Source: Planctomycetaceae bacterium (GTDB lineage: Bacteria; Planctomycetota; UBA1135; GCA-002686595). Taken from it: a stretch of DNA of 63,902 nt. Shown one piece after another: positions 33,945 through 42,480 of the stretch (position 1 is its first letter; the number at the start of each line of letters is the position of its first letter). The position numbers and the translations under genes were made by a program. The notes beneath the pieces were generated by a model. The model was not told where the DNA came from. It worked only from the letters and a program-made list of their open reading frames with translations, and made no database searches. The DNA lies in assembly GCA_016125265.1 (NCBI GenBank), contig WGMC01000027.1:1-63902 (forward strand). Direction: 5' to 3'.

Positions 33945-36581
33945 ATGACAGCGAAGCAAGGCCACGTCGGCCACGAACCCGCCCCCGTGCCCGCCGCGCG
34001 CCTCCTCGCGCTCTTCTTGGTGTCCGCGGGGCTCCTGCTGCAGCAGGTCGCGTTGACGAAGGTCTTCTCGATCGTGCTCTGGTACCACTTCGGGTTCCTC
34101 GTGATCTCGATCGCCATGCTGGGTTTCGCCATCAGCGGCGTGGTCCTGGCCCGGCGGCCGCAGATCCTGGAGGGCGGAGCGGACCTCTTTGCGCGGCTGT
34201 CCGGTTGGGCGGCGGTGGCGAGCGTGTTGGTGCTCTGGCTGGTCGTGCACACGCGGGTCGATGCGTTCACGCTGATCGCCGACCGCAACGAGGGGGCGTT
34301 CGTTTTCCTGATCCTCGCGCTGATCGTGCCCTTCTACTTCATGGGCGCGGCGGTGAGCGCGACCCTGACCCTGCACCGCGAGCGGGCGAGCAAGGTCTAC
34401 AGCGCCAACCTCCTGGGATCGGGCGCCGGCTGCGGCCTCGCCATCGCGCTCTTCGATGGCTTGCACCTGTCCGCGCCGGATGTGGTGCTCGTGTCGGCGC
34501 TGCTGGTGGCGTTGGGCGGCCTGGCGTTCGCCCTCGACGGCGGCCGCGCGGCGATGCACGTGCCTGCGGCCGGAGCGCTGCTGGTGGCCCTCTGTTTTGG
34601 CCTGCCGGAGCGCGACGCCCTCTGGCACCTAGCGGCGCCGGCGAGCAAGCCGCTCTACCACGTGGAGAAGTGGGACCGCGACAACCGGCCCCAGGCGGCC
34701 ATCTTGAAGGACGGCACACGGGTGGTGTTCACGCGCTACGAGCTGACCGACGCGGGCGCCTTTGCGGTCACACCATTCGGGGACCGCATCCCCGTCGACA
34801 TGGCCCAGGTGCCGCGGCGCGAGGACGGCAGTGTGATCACGGAACCCGCGTCCCTGGTGGAGTTCACCGAGTGGACGTCCTTGAGCCGTGTGGACGCGTT
34901 CACGTGGCCACGGGGTCTGCCCGGCTGGGGCCTTTGGGGTCTGTCGTCGGCGTGGCGCGGCGAACTGCCGCGGCAAAAGGGCATCACGATCGACTCGTGG
35001 GCCATGACGAACGTGCCCGAGTGGCGCCGGTACGACGAGACGACGGACGGACGTCCGCCCGAGGTGCTCGAGTTCCTGCCCGCCGGTTTGGTGCACCGCA
35101 TCCGACCCGAGGCCGAGATCCTGTGCATCGGCGCCGGCGGCGGCATGGACCTGATGACGGCCGAGCGATTCGGCGCCAAGAAGATCGTCGGCGTCGAGAT
35201 CAACCCCGGTGTCGTGCGCGCGGTCAAGGACGTGTTCCTCGACTTCCAGGGACGGCTGTACGACCCCGAAGCCAGCCCCCACGTGGAGATCCACGTGGCC
35301 GAGGGGCGGCACTTCCTCGAGCGCGACGAGCGCAAGTACGACGTCGTGCAGCTCTCGGGTGTGGATACCGCGAGCACGACCCAAGCCGGCGCGTTCACGC
35401 TCAGCGAGAACTTCCTCTACACGATCCAGGCGTTCGAGACCTACCTCGACCGCACGAAGCCCGGTGGTTTGGTGACGCTGACGCGCTGGGTGCTGCCGGA
35501 TCCGACGACTGGGCATCCGCGCGAAACGCTGCGCCTCTTCACGCTCGCGTACACGGCGCTCGCGAACCGCGGTGTGGAGGACCCGGGCAAACACATCTAC
35601 TTGGTCGAGAGCCAGGGCTTCAGTGTGATCCTGTTCGGCGCGGAGCCGTTCAGCGAAGCAGATCTTGCGACCTTGGACGCGACTTCGGCGCAGCTCAACT
35701 TCCGCGCGCTCTACCATCCAGCGCGGCCGGTGATCTGGAACCACCCGGTCACCAAGAAGCCGATCCAGAACGAGTGGGAGGCCTTTGCCGCCGCGCCGGA
35801 CAAAGTGGCGTACTTCGCCGCCTATCCCTACGACGTGGCCCCGCCGACGGACGACCGGCCGTTCTTCTTCGAGACGTCGCGCTTCCGCCACCTTTTCCAG
35901 CGCGAGAGTTTCTTCAACGTGCTGGGGGGCATCACGGCCCACGGCATCCTGATGGTGCTGCTGGCGCTGCTCGCGGCCGTCGCGTGGTTCTTCGTGATCG
36001 CGCCGCTGAGGCGTTTGGCAAAGGACCTGCCGGGCAGCCGCACGCTGCCGGTGCTGGGGTACTTCGCGGCCCTCGGCACGGGGTTCATCCTGGTCGAGGT
36101 CGTGCTCGCGCAGCGCTTCATCCTGTACCTCGGGAACCCGCTGTATTCGTTGGCCGTCGTGCTCTTCGGCATCCTGATCTTCAGCGGCATGGGAGCGGCC
36201 CTCTCGGCCCGGGTGGGCGATCCACGCAAGGCGCTCGCGGTCGTCGTGCTGTTCGCGGCCCTCTTCCCTCTGTTCTCCGGCTGGGTGTTCGACGCGACGT
36301 TGATGTGGTCGACCCCGCTGCGCATCGTCGTCTCGCTGCTGCTGCTCGCGCCCCTTGGGATCGCCATGGGCATGCCATTCCCACTCGGCCTGTCGCGCAT
36401 CGCCAAGGGCGACAGCCGCCTGACCGCGTGGGCCTGGGGTGTCAACGGCTACACGTCCGTCATCGGCAGCGTGATGACGATCGTGCTCTCGATCGCGCTC
36501 GGCTTCAGCGCCGTGATCTGGATCGCGGCGGTGCTGTACGCAGGCGCGTGGCTCCTCGCGCCGCGCCTGCGCGCGGCGTAG
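33945..36581 (+). CDS. Polytopic membrane protein with a spermidine synthase-like domain
   Basis: An 878-residue protein with three parts. An N-terminal block of about seven helices (from LLALFLVSAGLLLQQVALTK to about residue 225) is followed by a soluble methyltransferase-fold domain with ILCIGAGGGMDLMTAERFG (about 393-411), GVEINPGVVR and YDVVQLSGVDT. That domain resembles spermidine synthase/SpeE. A C-terminal block of about seven helices closes the protein. Such fusions are common in Planctomycetota and delta-proteobacteria; the real substrate is unknown, and polyamine synthesis should not be assumed. ATG 33945; the longer upstream frame is antisense to the FKBP genes. Its 3' end faces repeat locus D. 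Confidence 0.88.
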   Translation: MTAKQGHVGHEPAPVPAARLLALFLVSAGLLLQQVALTKVFSIVLWYHFGFLVISIAMLGFAISGVVLARRPQILEGGADLFARLSGWAAVASVLVLWLVVHTRVDAFTLIADRNEGAFVFLILALIVPFYFMGAAVSATLTLHRERASKVYSANLLGSGAGCGLAIALFDGLHLSAPDVVLVSALLVALGGLAFALDGGRAAMHVPAAGALLVALCFGLPERDALWHLAAPASKPLYHVEKWDRDNRPQAAILKDGTRVVFTRYELTDAGAFAVTPFGDRIPVDMAQVPRREDGSVITEPASLVEFTEWTSLSRVDAFTWPRGLPGWGLWGLSSAWRGELPRQKGITIDSWAMTNVPEWRRYDETTDGRPPEVLEFLPAGLVHRIRPEAEILCIGAGGGMDLMTAERFGAKKIVGVEINPGVVRAVKDVFLDFQGRLYDPEASPHVEIHVAEGRHFLERDERKYDVVQLSGVDTASTTQAGAFTLSENFLYTIQAFETYLDRTKPGGLVTLTRWVLPDPTTGHPRETLRLFTLAYTALANRGVEDPGKHIYLVESQGFSVILFGAEPFSEADLATLDATSAQLNFRALYHPARPVIWNHPVTKKPIQNEWEAFAAAPDKVAYFAAYPYDVAPPTDDRPFFFETSRFRHLFQRESFFNVLGGITAHGILMVLLALLAAVAWFFVIAPLRRLAKDLPGSRTLPVLGYFAALGTGFILVEVVLAQRFILYLGNPLYSLAVVLFGILIFSGMGAALSARVGDPRKALAVVVLFAALFPLFSGWVFDATLMWSTPLRIVVSLLLLAPLGIAMGMPFPLGLSRIAKGDSRLTAWAWGVNGYTSVIGSVMTIVLSIALGFSAVIWIAAVLYAGAWLLAPRLRAA

Positions 36582-36609
36582 GCGCCTAGAAGCGCGCGTT
36601 CCACCGCTC

Positions 36610-37226
36610 TCCTCAGCGCCAACGGCGCGACCGATAGTAGCCTGGGGCAACGCCCCAGGTCGGGCATAGAGACCGTGCAAGGGCTGAAAGCCCGCTCCAG
36701 CGCACCGCGCCAACTTCATGGGGCGGGCCTTCAGCCCTTGCGGCGATTGTCGAACGAACCTGGGGCGTTGCCCCAGGCTACTATCGGGCGGGGCGTTGCC
36801 CCTTCGGACGGGCGCACGTTCCCGTCAAACACAACGGTTCCGGCGCGAAGTGTGGCTCGGAGCCCCGCACAAGTTTGCGGCCGAACACACCGAATCCGCA
36901 ATGGGTTGCGCCGCAGCGAGTACGCGCACGCACGCATCGATGTGGGCGTCGCCTTGGGCGCACGGAGCTTGAGCCACCAGCGCTCCCACGCCCCAACGCT
37001 CTCCGCCGCGCCACCGGCGCTCCTAAGCGCCAACGGCGCGGCCGATAGTAGCCTGGGGCAACGCCCCAGGTCGTGCATAGAGACCGTGCAAGGGCTGAAA
37101 GCCCGCTCCAGCGCACCGCGCCAACTTCATGGGGCGGGCCTTCAGCCCTTGCGGCGATCGTCGAACGAACCTGGGGCGATGCCCCAGGCTACTATCGGGC
37201 GGGGCGTTGCCCCTTCGGACGGGCGC
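36610..37226. repeat. Three-hairpin repeat locus D with a 206-bp internal duplication
   Basis: Bases 36610-36815 recur at 37021-37226 (offset 411) with few differences. Each copy is one right arm plus one left arm, with 19-bp hairpins at 36641-36659 (-), 36759-36777 (+), 37052-37070 (-) and 37170-37188 (+). The 205 bp between the copies has no clear tandem repeat. The locus separates the convergent spermidine-synthase-like gene and metB-like gene. Confidence 0.85.
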
Positions 37227-37330
37227 TTGGGCGCGGACGGGGCCGCGCCCCTACAGATCGCACGACGGGGTTGGCTCCAAGGCGGGCCAGGAGGCCCGCG
37301 CACCCGGCGGGGTGTGCCCCCTGCCGCGGG
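37227..37330. repeat. Second dispersed repeat family (GCGGACGGGG / GGCGGGCCAGGAGGCCCGC)
   Basis: 37229-37262 carries a GGGCGCGGAC...GCGCCCCTACAGATCGC segment whose partial or inverted copies recur at 40990-41030, 41114-41155 and in the last 13 bases of the window. 37277-37307 carries a CCAAGGCGGGCCAGGAGGCC block repeated at 41061-41091 and inverted at 40941-40970. No gene is supported between here and 37360. Confidence 0.7.
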
Positions 37331-37359
37331 CTACTGCGGCGGGGGGCGAAGGGTGCGGA

Positions 37360-38538
37360 TCAAGTTGCGCGCTCGAGTGCGCGGCTCAGGTCAGCCTCGA
37401 GGTCGAGGGTGTGCTCGATTCCGACGGAGAGGCGCAGTAGGCCCGGTCCGATGCCGGCGCGGGCCTGGGCCTCGGGGGTCATCGCGGCGTGGGTCATCGT
37501 CGCGGGGTGCGCCAGCAGTGTCTCCACTCCGCCCAGCGACTCCGCCAGGGAGATATGCGCGAGGCCCTTCGCAAAACGCGCCGCGGCGTCGCGGCCGCCC
37601 TCGAGTTCGAACGACAACATCGCCCCCGGTCCGCGCTGCTGCCGCTGGGCCAGCTCGAACTGCGGATGGTTGTCGAGCCCGGGGTAGTGCACCCGCGACA
37701 CCGCCGGCGATGCGAGGAGTCGGTGCGCCAGAACGCGCGCATTCTCCTGTTGCCGTGTGAGGCGCACATCGAGTGTGCGCAGACCGCGCAGCGCCAGCCA
37801 GGCGTCGAAGGGTGCACCCGTGACTCCCGTGCAATTGGCCCACCAGGTGAGCTGCTCCACGAGCTCCGCGGCGCGGCACACCACCGCGCCTCCCACAATG
37901 TCGCTGTGACCGTTGAGGTACTTCGTGGTCGAGTGCACCGCGATGTGTGCGCCGAGGTCCAGGGGCCGTTGCAAGAGCGGCGAGAGGAACGTGTTGTCCA
38001 CCACCACCAGCGCGCCGGCGTCGCGCGCGCGGGCCGCGGTGGCCGAAATGTCGACGAGCCGAAGCAGAGGATTGCTGGGGCTTTCGATCCACACCTGCGA
38101 CGGTCCCCGCGCGAGCACACGTTCGAACGCCGGCCCGTCGGCGAAGTCCAACAGCTCGAGGGTCAGGGCTCCCTGTCGCTCCAACGCCTTCAACAGCCGG
38201 AACGTGCCGCCGTAACCGTCGTGGGGCGCCACGACGAGGCCGCTGCGCGGCACCAGTTCCAGCACGAGCCTCACCGCGCTCATGCCGGAAGAAGTCACCA
38301 CGGCGCCCGCGCCGCCCTCCAGCTCGGCCAGCGCCGCGCCGAAGAGATCCCGCGTCGGATTTCCGCTGCGGGTGTAGTCGTAGGTGCGGCGCTCGCCGAG
38401 CGCGGCGAAGCTGAAGTTCGCCGAGAGATGGAGCGGCGGCACGATCGCGCCGAACTGCCCGTCGGATTCGATGCCCGCCCGAACGGCGGCCGTGGCGGGG
38501 GCGCGCGGCGTCGCCGATTGCAGAGGTGTGCTGCTCAC
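37360..38538 (-). CDS. metB: Cystathionine gamma-synthase-type PLP enzyme
   Basis: A 392-residue Cys/Met-metabolism PLP enzyme. GAIVPPLHLSANFSF opens the fold. TYDYTRSGNPTRDLFG holds the Tyr/Arg phosphate contacts from the neighbouring subunit, SSGMSAVRL binds PLP phosphate, and VVVDNTFLSPLLQRPL holds Asp181. The Schiff-base lysine is K206 in HSTTKYLNGHSD. It would condense an activated homoserine with cysteine or sulfide. CGS and O-acyl-homoserine sulfhydrylase cannot be told apart by eye. GTG 38538 overlaps the upstream stop (GTGA), with GGGAGG before it. Last gene of the SAM-riboswitch operon. Confidence 0.9.
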   Translation of the reverse strand: MSSTPLQSATPRAPATAAVRAGIESDGQFGAIVPPLHLSANFSFAALGERRTYDYTRSGNPTRDLFGAALAELEGGAGAVVTSSGMSAVRLVLELVPRSGLVVAPHDGYGGTFRLLKALERQGALTLELLDFADGPAFERVLARGPSQVWIESPSNPLLRLVDISATAARARDAGALVVVDNTFLSPLLQRPLDLGAHIAVHSTTKYLNGHSDIVGGAVVCRAAELVEQLTWWANCTGVTGAPFDAWLALRGLRTLDVRLTRQQENARVLAHRLLASPAVSRVHYPGLDNHPQFELAQRQQRGPGAMLSFELEGGRDAAARFAKGLAHISLAESLGGVETLLAHPATMTHAAMTPEAQARAGIGPGLLRLSVGIEHTLDLEADLSRALERAT

Positions 38539-39509
38539 TGCGCACCTCCCTCGGCCAAGGCCGCGTCCCGTTGTGCCACGAGCCAGTCGCCGACAGCTTC
38601 GTGCTCGCGCAAGAAGGCGTCGTGACCGAACTCGGTGGGCAGGGTCTGGTGCCCCGCGGGCCGCGCGCAGCGCTCCGCCAGTTCCGAGACGAGCGACGGC
38701 GGCACGACCAGATCGCCATCGAACGAGAGCAGCGCCAGGGGCACCTGGATGCGCTCGGGATCCAACGCGAATCGGTCCAGGGACAGAGTCAACCGCCACA
38801 GGGCCGCCGCGTCGAAGGCTTGCGCAAAACGCCGGCCCTGGTGTTCGAGCCAAGGCCCGACGTCGAGAGCTGCTGAAAAACGCCGCTCCCACTCGCCCGC
38901 GCCCAGGTACGTAACCAAACCTAGCCCGCGCGCGATGCAGAGGGCCTCGTGTTGTGCGCCGCACTTGGCGCCCAACTCCAGCACGCGGCGCACGAGGCTG
39001 CGCTGCGCGACGGTCCTGTGATCGGCCCGATGCGCGGCGCCGAGCACCGCGAGCCGGCCAAAACGCTTCGGATGGAGCGCGCCCGCTGCCAGCGCGACTT
39101 GGCCGCCGTAGGAGGCACCCACGAGCAGCGCCGCGCGCCCGACGCCCAAGGCGTCGAGCACCTGCACCAGGCCGCGAGCCTGGTCCCGTGCGTCGACCAC
39201 CTGGTCGGGGCCCGGCCAGCCCCCTTGCGGCGAACTGCTCGCGCCGGCGCCGCCGATCCAATCGATGCCGAGGCACTGGAACGAGTTGGTATCGAAGCAG
39301 CGGCCGGGGCCGACCTGTCGGCTCCACCAACGCCCGACGCGCCGGTCCGCGCTGATGCCGCCGAGGGCCACGAGCAGCGGCGCATTGGGCGGGCCGTGGC
39401 GTTCGAAGGCGACGACGCCGCCTTCGATGCATCCGCCCGCGACCAGTTCGAAACGATCGCCGAGGTGCGCGATACCCGCGCTCCCGTCGAGTTCGAGCAC
39501 ACGGCTCAC
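38535..39509 (-). CDS. metX: Homoserine O-acyltransferase-like alpha/beta hydrolase
   Basis: A 324-residue alpha/beta-hydrolase fold protein. Nucleophile Ser133 lies in LLVGASYGGQVAL. The likely acid is in LLSFDGDLVVPP, and the His in FGHDAFLREHEAVG matches the MetX closing motif (GHDxFL). The start of the fold LLVALGGISADRRVG and FDTNSFQCLGIDW also fit MetX. It is shorter than usual MetX (about 350-380). Placed between homoserine dehydrogenase and the CGS-type gene, it should activate homoserine with acetyl- or succinyl-CoA. GTG 39509 overlaps the hom stop (GTGA), with GGGAGG upstream. Confidence 0.88.
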   Translation of the reverse strand: MSRVLELDGSAGIAHLGDRFELVAGGCIEGGVVAFERHGPPNAPLLVALGGISADRRVGRWWSRQVGPGRCFDTNSFQCLGIDWIGGAGASSSPQGGWPGPDQVVDARDQARGLVQVLDALGVGRAALLVGASYGGQVALAAGALHPKRFGRLAVLGAAHRADHRTVAQRSLVRRVLELGAKCGAQHEALCIARGLGLVTYLGAGEWERRFSAALDVGPWLEHQGRRFAQAFDAAALWRLTLSLDRFALDPERIQVPLALLSFDGDLVVPPSLVSELAERCARPAGHQTLPTEFGHDAFLREHEAVGDWLVAQRDAALAEGGAQ

Positions 39510-40573
39510 GCTGCACCTCCCGCGACGGCGCTGAGTGCTTCGAGGTCTTCGATCAGGGCCAGTGCCGTGCGCTCGGGCCCGATGCCATCGCCCAGGTGCA
39601 CCACTGTCCGGCCGTCGTCGAGTGTGTAGCTGTACGCGACCGTGCCGAGGGGCGCGCGCAGCGGATGGCCCTTCGCGAGCACCTCGTAGCGAAGCGTGAA
39701 CTCGACCTGGCCGCGGCGATCGCGGCGCGCCCGGCCGACCAGGCGCACGCCCGAACGTCCCAAACCGGCCGCGCCGTCGAGGTCGGACTCGGAAACGAGC
39801 GGCAGTTCCGCGAGCGCACCGCGCCAACCCAGCACGAGCCGCGCGACGGCGGCCAGCTTGAGCGCGGCATCCCGGCCGCTCAGGTCCGCGGCGCCGTCGC
39901 CCTCCAGCCAACCCAGTGCGCGGGCTTCCCGTTTGGCCGACTCGGGGTCGGCGCCCGCGGCGCGCGCCTCGAGCAGGAACGTGGTGCTCGCGTTGGCGAC
40001 GAGCGCCAGGGACGTGCAGCGGCGCGCGAGTTCCGCCTGCTGCGCTTGGAGCGCGCGGCCGGTACCTCCGAGCGCCGCGTGGATGCCGAGGGGCGCTCGC
40101 TCGCCCGCTAGCGCGAGCTTCTCCGCGGCCACGGCCAGTGCGTCCTTGCCCGCCACGGCTACGCGCGAGCCGACCCGACGGGCCCAGTGGATGCGCTCGA
40201 CGGCCAAACCGGGCCGCTCGAAGTCGGTCGTCGCGGCGTCGGCCACGAAGTCCGCGGCCACGAACGTCAGGGCGACCTCGAGGGGCAGGCGCGCGGCCCC
40301 GGGGTAGTCGGCGAGGGGCCGGCCCGCCGCCTTGTGGGAGGCAACCGCGGCCAGTTCGGCGGGCGCGAAGCCCTCCTTGGCGTAGATCGTCGCGGCGGAG
40401 TCGCTGAGCGCGACGATCGAGAAACCGCGCGCGGGTGCCTGGGAGACAAAGGCCCGGCCGACAGGGCCCAGACCGACCAGGTGGACCCTGCGGCGTCCCG
40501 GGGAGGAGCCGGAGGTCTGGAACGCGTCGGAGTGGGCGGGGGCGCCGGTGGGGCGCAGAAGGGAGGTGCTCAT
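39506..40573 (-). CDS. hom: Homoserine dehydrogenase
   Basis: A 355-residue NAD(P)-dependent enzyme reducing aspartate semialdehyde to homoserine. The Rossmann start is VHLVGLGPVGRAFV (about 30-43). The catalytic domain has VALTFVAADF, ANASTTFLLEARAAG and the family pattern LGWLEGDGAADLSGRDAALKLA with the catalytic Lys. A 28-residue low-complexity head precedes the fold. No C-terminal ACT domain, so feedback control by threonine is unlikely; control comes from the upstream SAM riboswitch. ATG 40573, first gene of hom-metX-metB. Confidence 0.92.
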   Translation of the reverse strand: MSTSLLRPTGAPAHSDAFQTSGSSPGRRRVHLVGLGPVGRAFVSQAPARGFSIVALSDSAATIYAKEGFAPAELAAVASHKAAGRPLADYPGAARLPLEVALTFVAADFVADAATTDFERPGLAVERIHWARRVGSRVAVAGKDALAVAAEKLALAGERAPLGIHAALGGTGRALQAQQAELARRCTSLALVANASTTFLLEARAAGADPESAKREARALGWLEGDGAADLSGRDAALKLAAVARLVLGWRGALAELPLVSESDLDGAAGLGRSGVRLVGRARRDRRGQVEFTLRYEVLAKGHPLRAPLGTVAYSYTLDDGRTVVHLGDGIGPERTALALIEDLEALSAVAGGAA

Positions 40574-40725
40574 GGGAGTGGGAAGCCTTGTCGAGGCGGT
40601 TGGGGTTGGTGGGGACCAAACCCAGCCGCCGGACGGCGTCCCTCTTCCCCGGAGCCCCGGCCGGGCCGTCTAGGCCGTGGCTCGGGGTCCGCACGGCCCC
40701 GGTTGGGGCGCGGGAGAACTCGGGA

Positions 40726-40832
40726 TCATCTGTCGGCGGACCCGGTCGGATCCCCGCAGGAAGTGGCACCTGGCGCTCCTGCGCTGGTTGCCCCGGTGTC
40801 GTCGGGCCTGTTCCCTCGACCGGTCTAGATGA
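40726..40832 (-). ncRNA. SAM riboswitch (S-box, SAM-I class)
   Basis: On the minus strand the 107-nt segment begins TCATCT and ends AGATGA, forming helix P1. In order between them come CGAGGGA, GGCCC, CGA and CCGGGGCAACC, then GGTGCCA and TTCC, the conserved core of the S-box. It lies about 150 nt before the hom ATG, directly upstream of three methionine-pathway genes. SAM binding should reduce expression. I could not identify the terminator/anti-terminator with confidence; a G+C-rich inverted region at about 40625-40700 is a candidate. Confidence 0.88.
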
Positions 40833-41174
40833 GTTGATGGGTCATCTTTCGGCCGCGCGGGCCCGCCGTCAAGAGGGCGGTCCGGGGAACACCACTGCGC
40901 CAGCCCAACCGCCTGGCGGGCCTGGGATTAGGCAGGGGAGCCGGGTGCGCGGGCCTCCCGGCCCGCCTTGTTCCCGACCCGGTGCCCCAAGGGCGGTCTG
41001 TAGGGGCGCGGCCCTGTCCGCGCCCAAGGGGCGTCGCACCGCGGGGAACAACCCCGCGCTCCAAGGCGGGCCAGGAGGCCCGCGCACCCGGCCCCCGCGC
41101 ACCCGGCCCACGCACCGTTCCCTTGGGCGCGGACAGGGGCGCGCCCCTATAGGGGCGGGGGCAGGCCGCGCGTG
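40833..41174. repeat. Intergenic region with second dispersed repeat family
   Basis: It contains an inverted copy (40941-40970) and a direct copy (41061-41091) of the GGCGGGCCAGGAGGCC block seen at 37277, and two copies of the GGGCGCGGAC...GCGCCCCTA block (40990-41030, 41114-41155). The promoter of the methionine operon must be near its left edge, just upstream of 40832. No coding gene is supported. Confidence 0.7.
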
Positions 41175-42134
41175 TCAGTCGGCCAGCAGCGCGGCGATTG
41201 CCGCCACGTGCACGATGTCCGAGGCGGTGCAGCCGCGCGACAGGTCCATGAACGGTTTGGCGAGGCCTTGCACCAGGGGGCCCAGCGCTTCGGCGCCGGC
41301 CAGCCGCTGCGTCAACTTGTAGGCGATGTTGCCCGCGTCGAGGTCGGGGAAGATCAGCACGTTGGCGCGGCCCGCGAGCGGCGAGCGCGGCGCCTTGCGC
41401 AGCGCCACTTCGGGCACGAGCGCGGCGTCCACCTGCAGCTCATCGTCGACCGTCAGATCGGGCGCGCGCTGGCGCAGCAGCTCGCCCGCTTCGATCACCT
41501 TGTCGACCTTCGCATGGCTCGCGGAGCCCTTCGTCGAGAACGAGAGCAACGCGACGCGCGGGGTTTCGCCCACGAGCCGACGGTGCGTCTCCGCCGACGC
41601 GATCGCGATGTCGGCGAGCTGCGACGCCGTCGGGTCCGGCACCACGGCGCAGTCGGCAAACGTCAGGGCCTGGCCCTTGCCACCGTCGAGCACCATCAAG
41701 AAACACGACGACACGGTGCCGAGGCCCTTCGCCGTGCCTAGCCCATAGAGCCCCGCGCGCAAGACGTCCGCGGTTGCGGCCAAACTGCCCGCGACGGCGC
41801 CGTCGGCCTCCCCGTGGCGCAACAGCGCGGCAGCGAAGTGCAACGGCGTCTGCACCAGCTCGCGCGCCTGGGGCATCTCGAGTCCCTTGTTCCGGCGCCT
41901 TTCCACCAATCCAGCCGCGAACGTGTCGAGGCGCGGATCGCTCAATGGATCGAGCACCAGCACGCCCTGCGGAGCCTCGCCCATGCCCTTCGAGCGCAGC
42001 AGGATCGGCGTCGCGAGGCCACTTTGGGCCAGCATCCCCGCGGCCTGCAACACCCGTGAATCGCCGCTTTCGGGCAGCACGATGCGCTTTTGCTTGGCGC
42101 GCGCCCGCGCCTTCAGCTCCTCGAGCACGGTCAC
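41175..42134 (-). CDS. pta: Phosphate acetyl/butyryltransferase
   Basis: A 319-residue single-domain phosphotransacetylase interconverting acyl-CoA and acyl phosphate. [20 protein letters not shown] starts the fold, [24 protein letters not shown] and [14 protein letters not shown] form the CoA/phosphate site, and [61 protein letters not shown] finish it. No acetate kinase is nearby. Its ATG overlaps the stop of the small AtuA-C gene (ATGA), so it belongs to the AtuA operon and may act on a CoA product of that pathway. Confidence 0.92.
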   Translation of the reverse strand: MTVLEELKARARAKQKRIVLPESGDSRVLQAAGMLAQSGLATPILLRSKGMGEAPQGVLVLDPLSDPRLDTFAAGLVERRRNKGLEMPQARELVQTPLHFAAALLRHGEADGAVAGSLAATADVLRAGLYGLGTAKGLGTVSSCFLMVLDGGKGQALTFADCAVVPDPTASQLADIAIASAETHRRLVGETPRVALLSFSTKGSASHAKVDKVIEAGELLRQRAPDLTVDDELQVDAALVPEVALRKAPRSPLAGRANVLIFPDLDAGNIAYKLTQRLAGAEALGPLVQGLAKPFMDLSRGCTASDIVHVAAIAALLAD

Positions 42135-42478
42135 GGGGCCGGGGTGCGCTCCAACACCGCGTCGGGCACATCGAGCTCCATGCGCAGCAGCGCCAGACCG
42201 TGTGTCTTGCCCTGGGCATCGGTCTTCAGCGACGCTGAACCGCCGCCGCCGAGGCTGTCCGCGAGGATAAAGTTCAGCACGCGCATGTTGCGCGCGACGT
42301 AGCGCGTGACACCGCCGGGGTTGATGCCCGCGAAGTGTTTTTGCACGACGGCCTCGCTCAACGTGCGCTCCAAGAACTCGAACGCCGCGTCCGAACGCGC
42401 CATCAGACCGACGTTCGAACCCTCGCCCTTGTCGCCCGAGCGCGCCGCCGCGACCCGTTCCAGTTTCACCTTTGCCAT
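42131..42478 (-). CDS. AtuA C-terminal-type small protein
   Basis: A 115-residue protein with [22 protein letters not shown] and [32 protein letters not shown], the ferredoxin-like C-terminal domain that in many bacteria is fused to AtuA (DUF1446). Here it is a separate gene starting 2 bp after the AtuA stop, so the two products probably form one complex. The exact reaction of this family is not established; it is linked to acyclic terpene and branched acyl-CoA breakdown. Confidence 0.85.
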   Translation of the reverse strand: MAKVKLERVAAARSGDKGEGSNVGLMARSDAAFEFLERTLSEAVVQKHFAGINPGGVTRYVARNMRVLNFILADSLGGGGSASLKTDAQGKTHGLALLRMELDVPDAVLERTPAP

Positions 42479-42480
42479 GT

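Noticed and set aside
40726..40832. SAM-IV rather than SAM-I class
   Set aside because: The GAGGGA/GGCCC/CGA/GGCAACC order and a P1 closed by TCATCT/AGATGA fit SAM-I better by eye; a covariance search would settle it.
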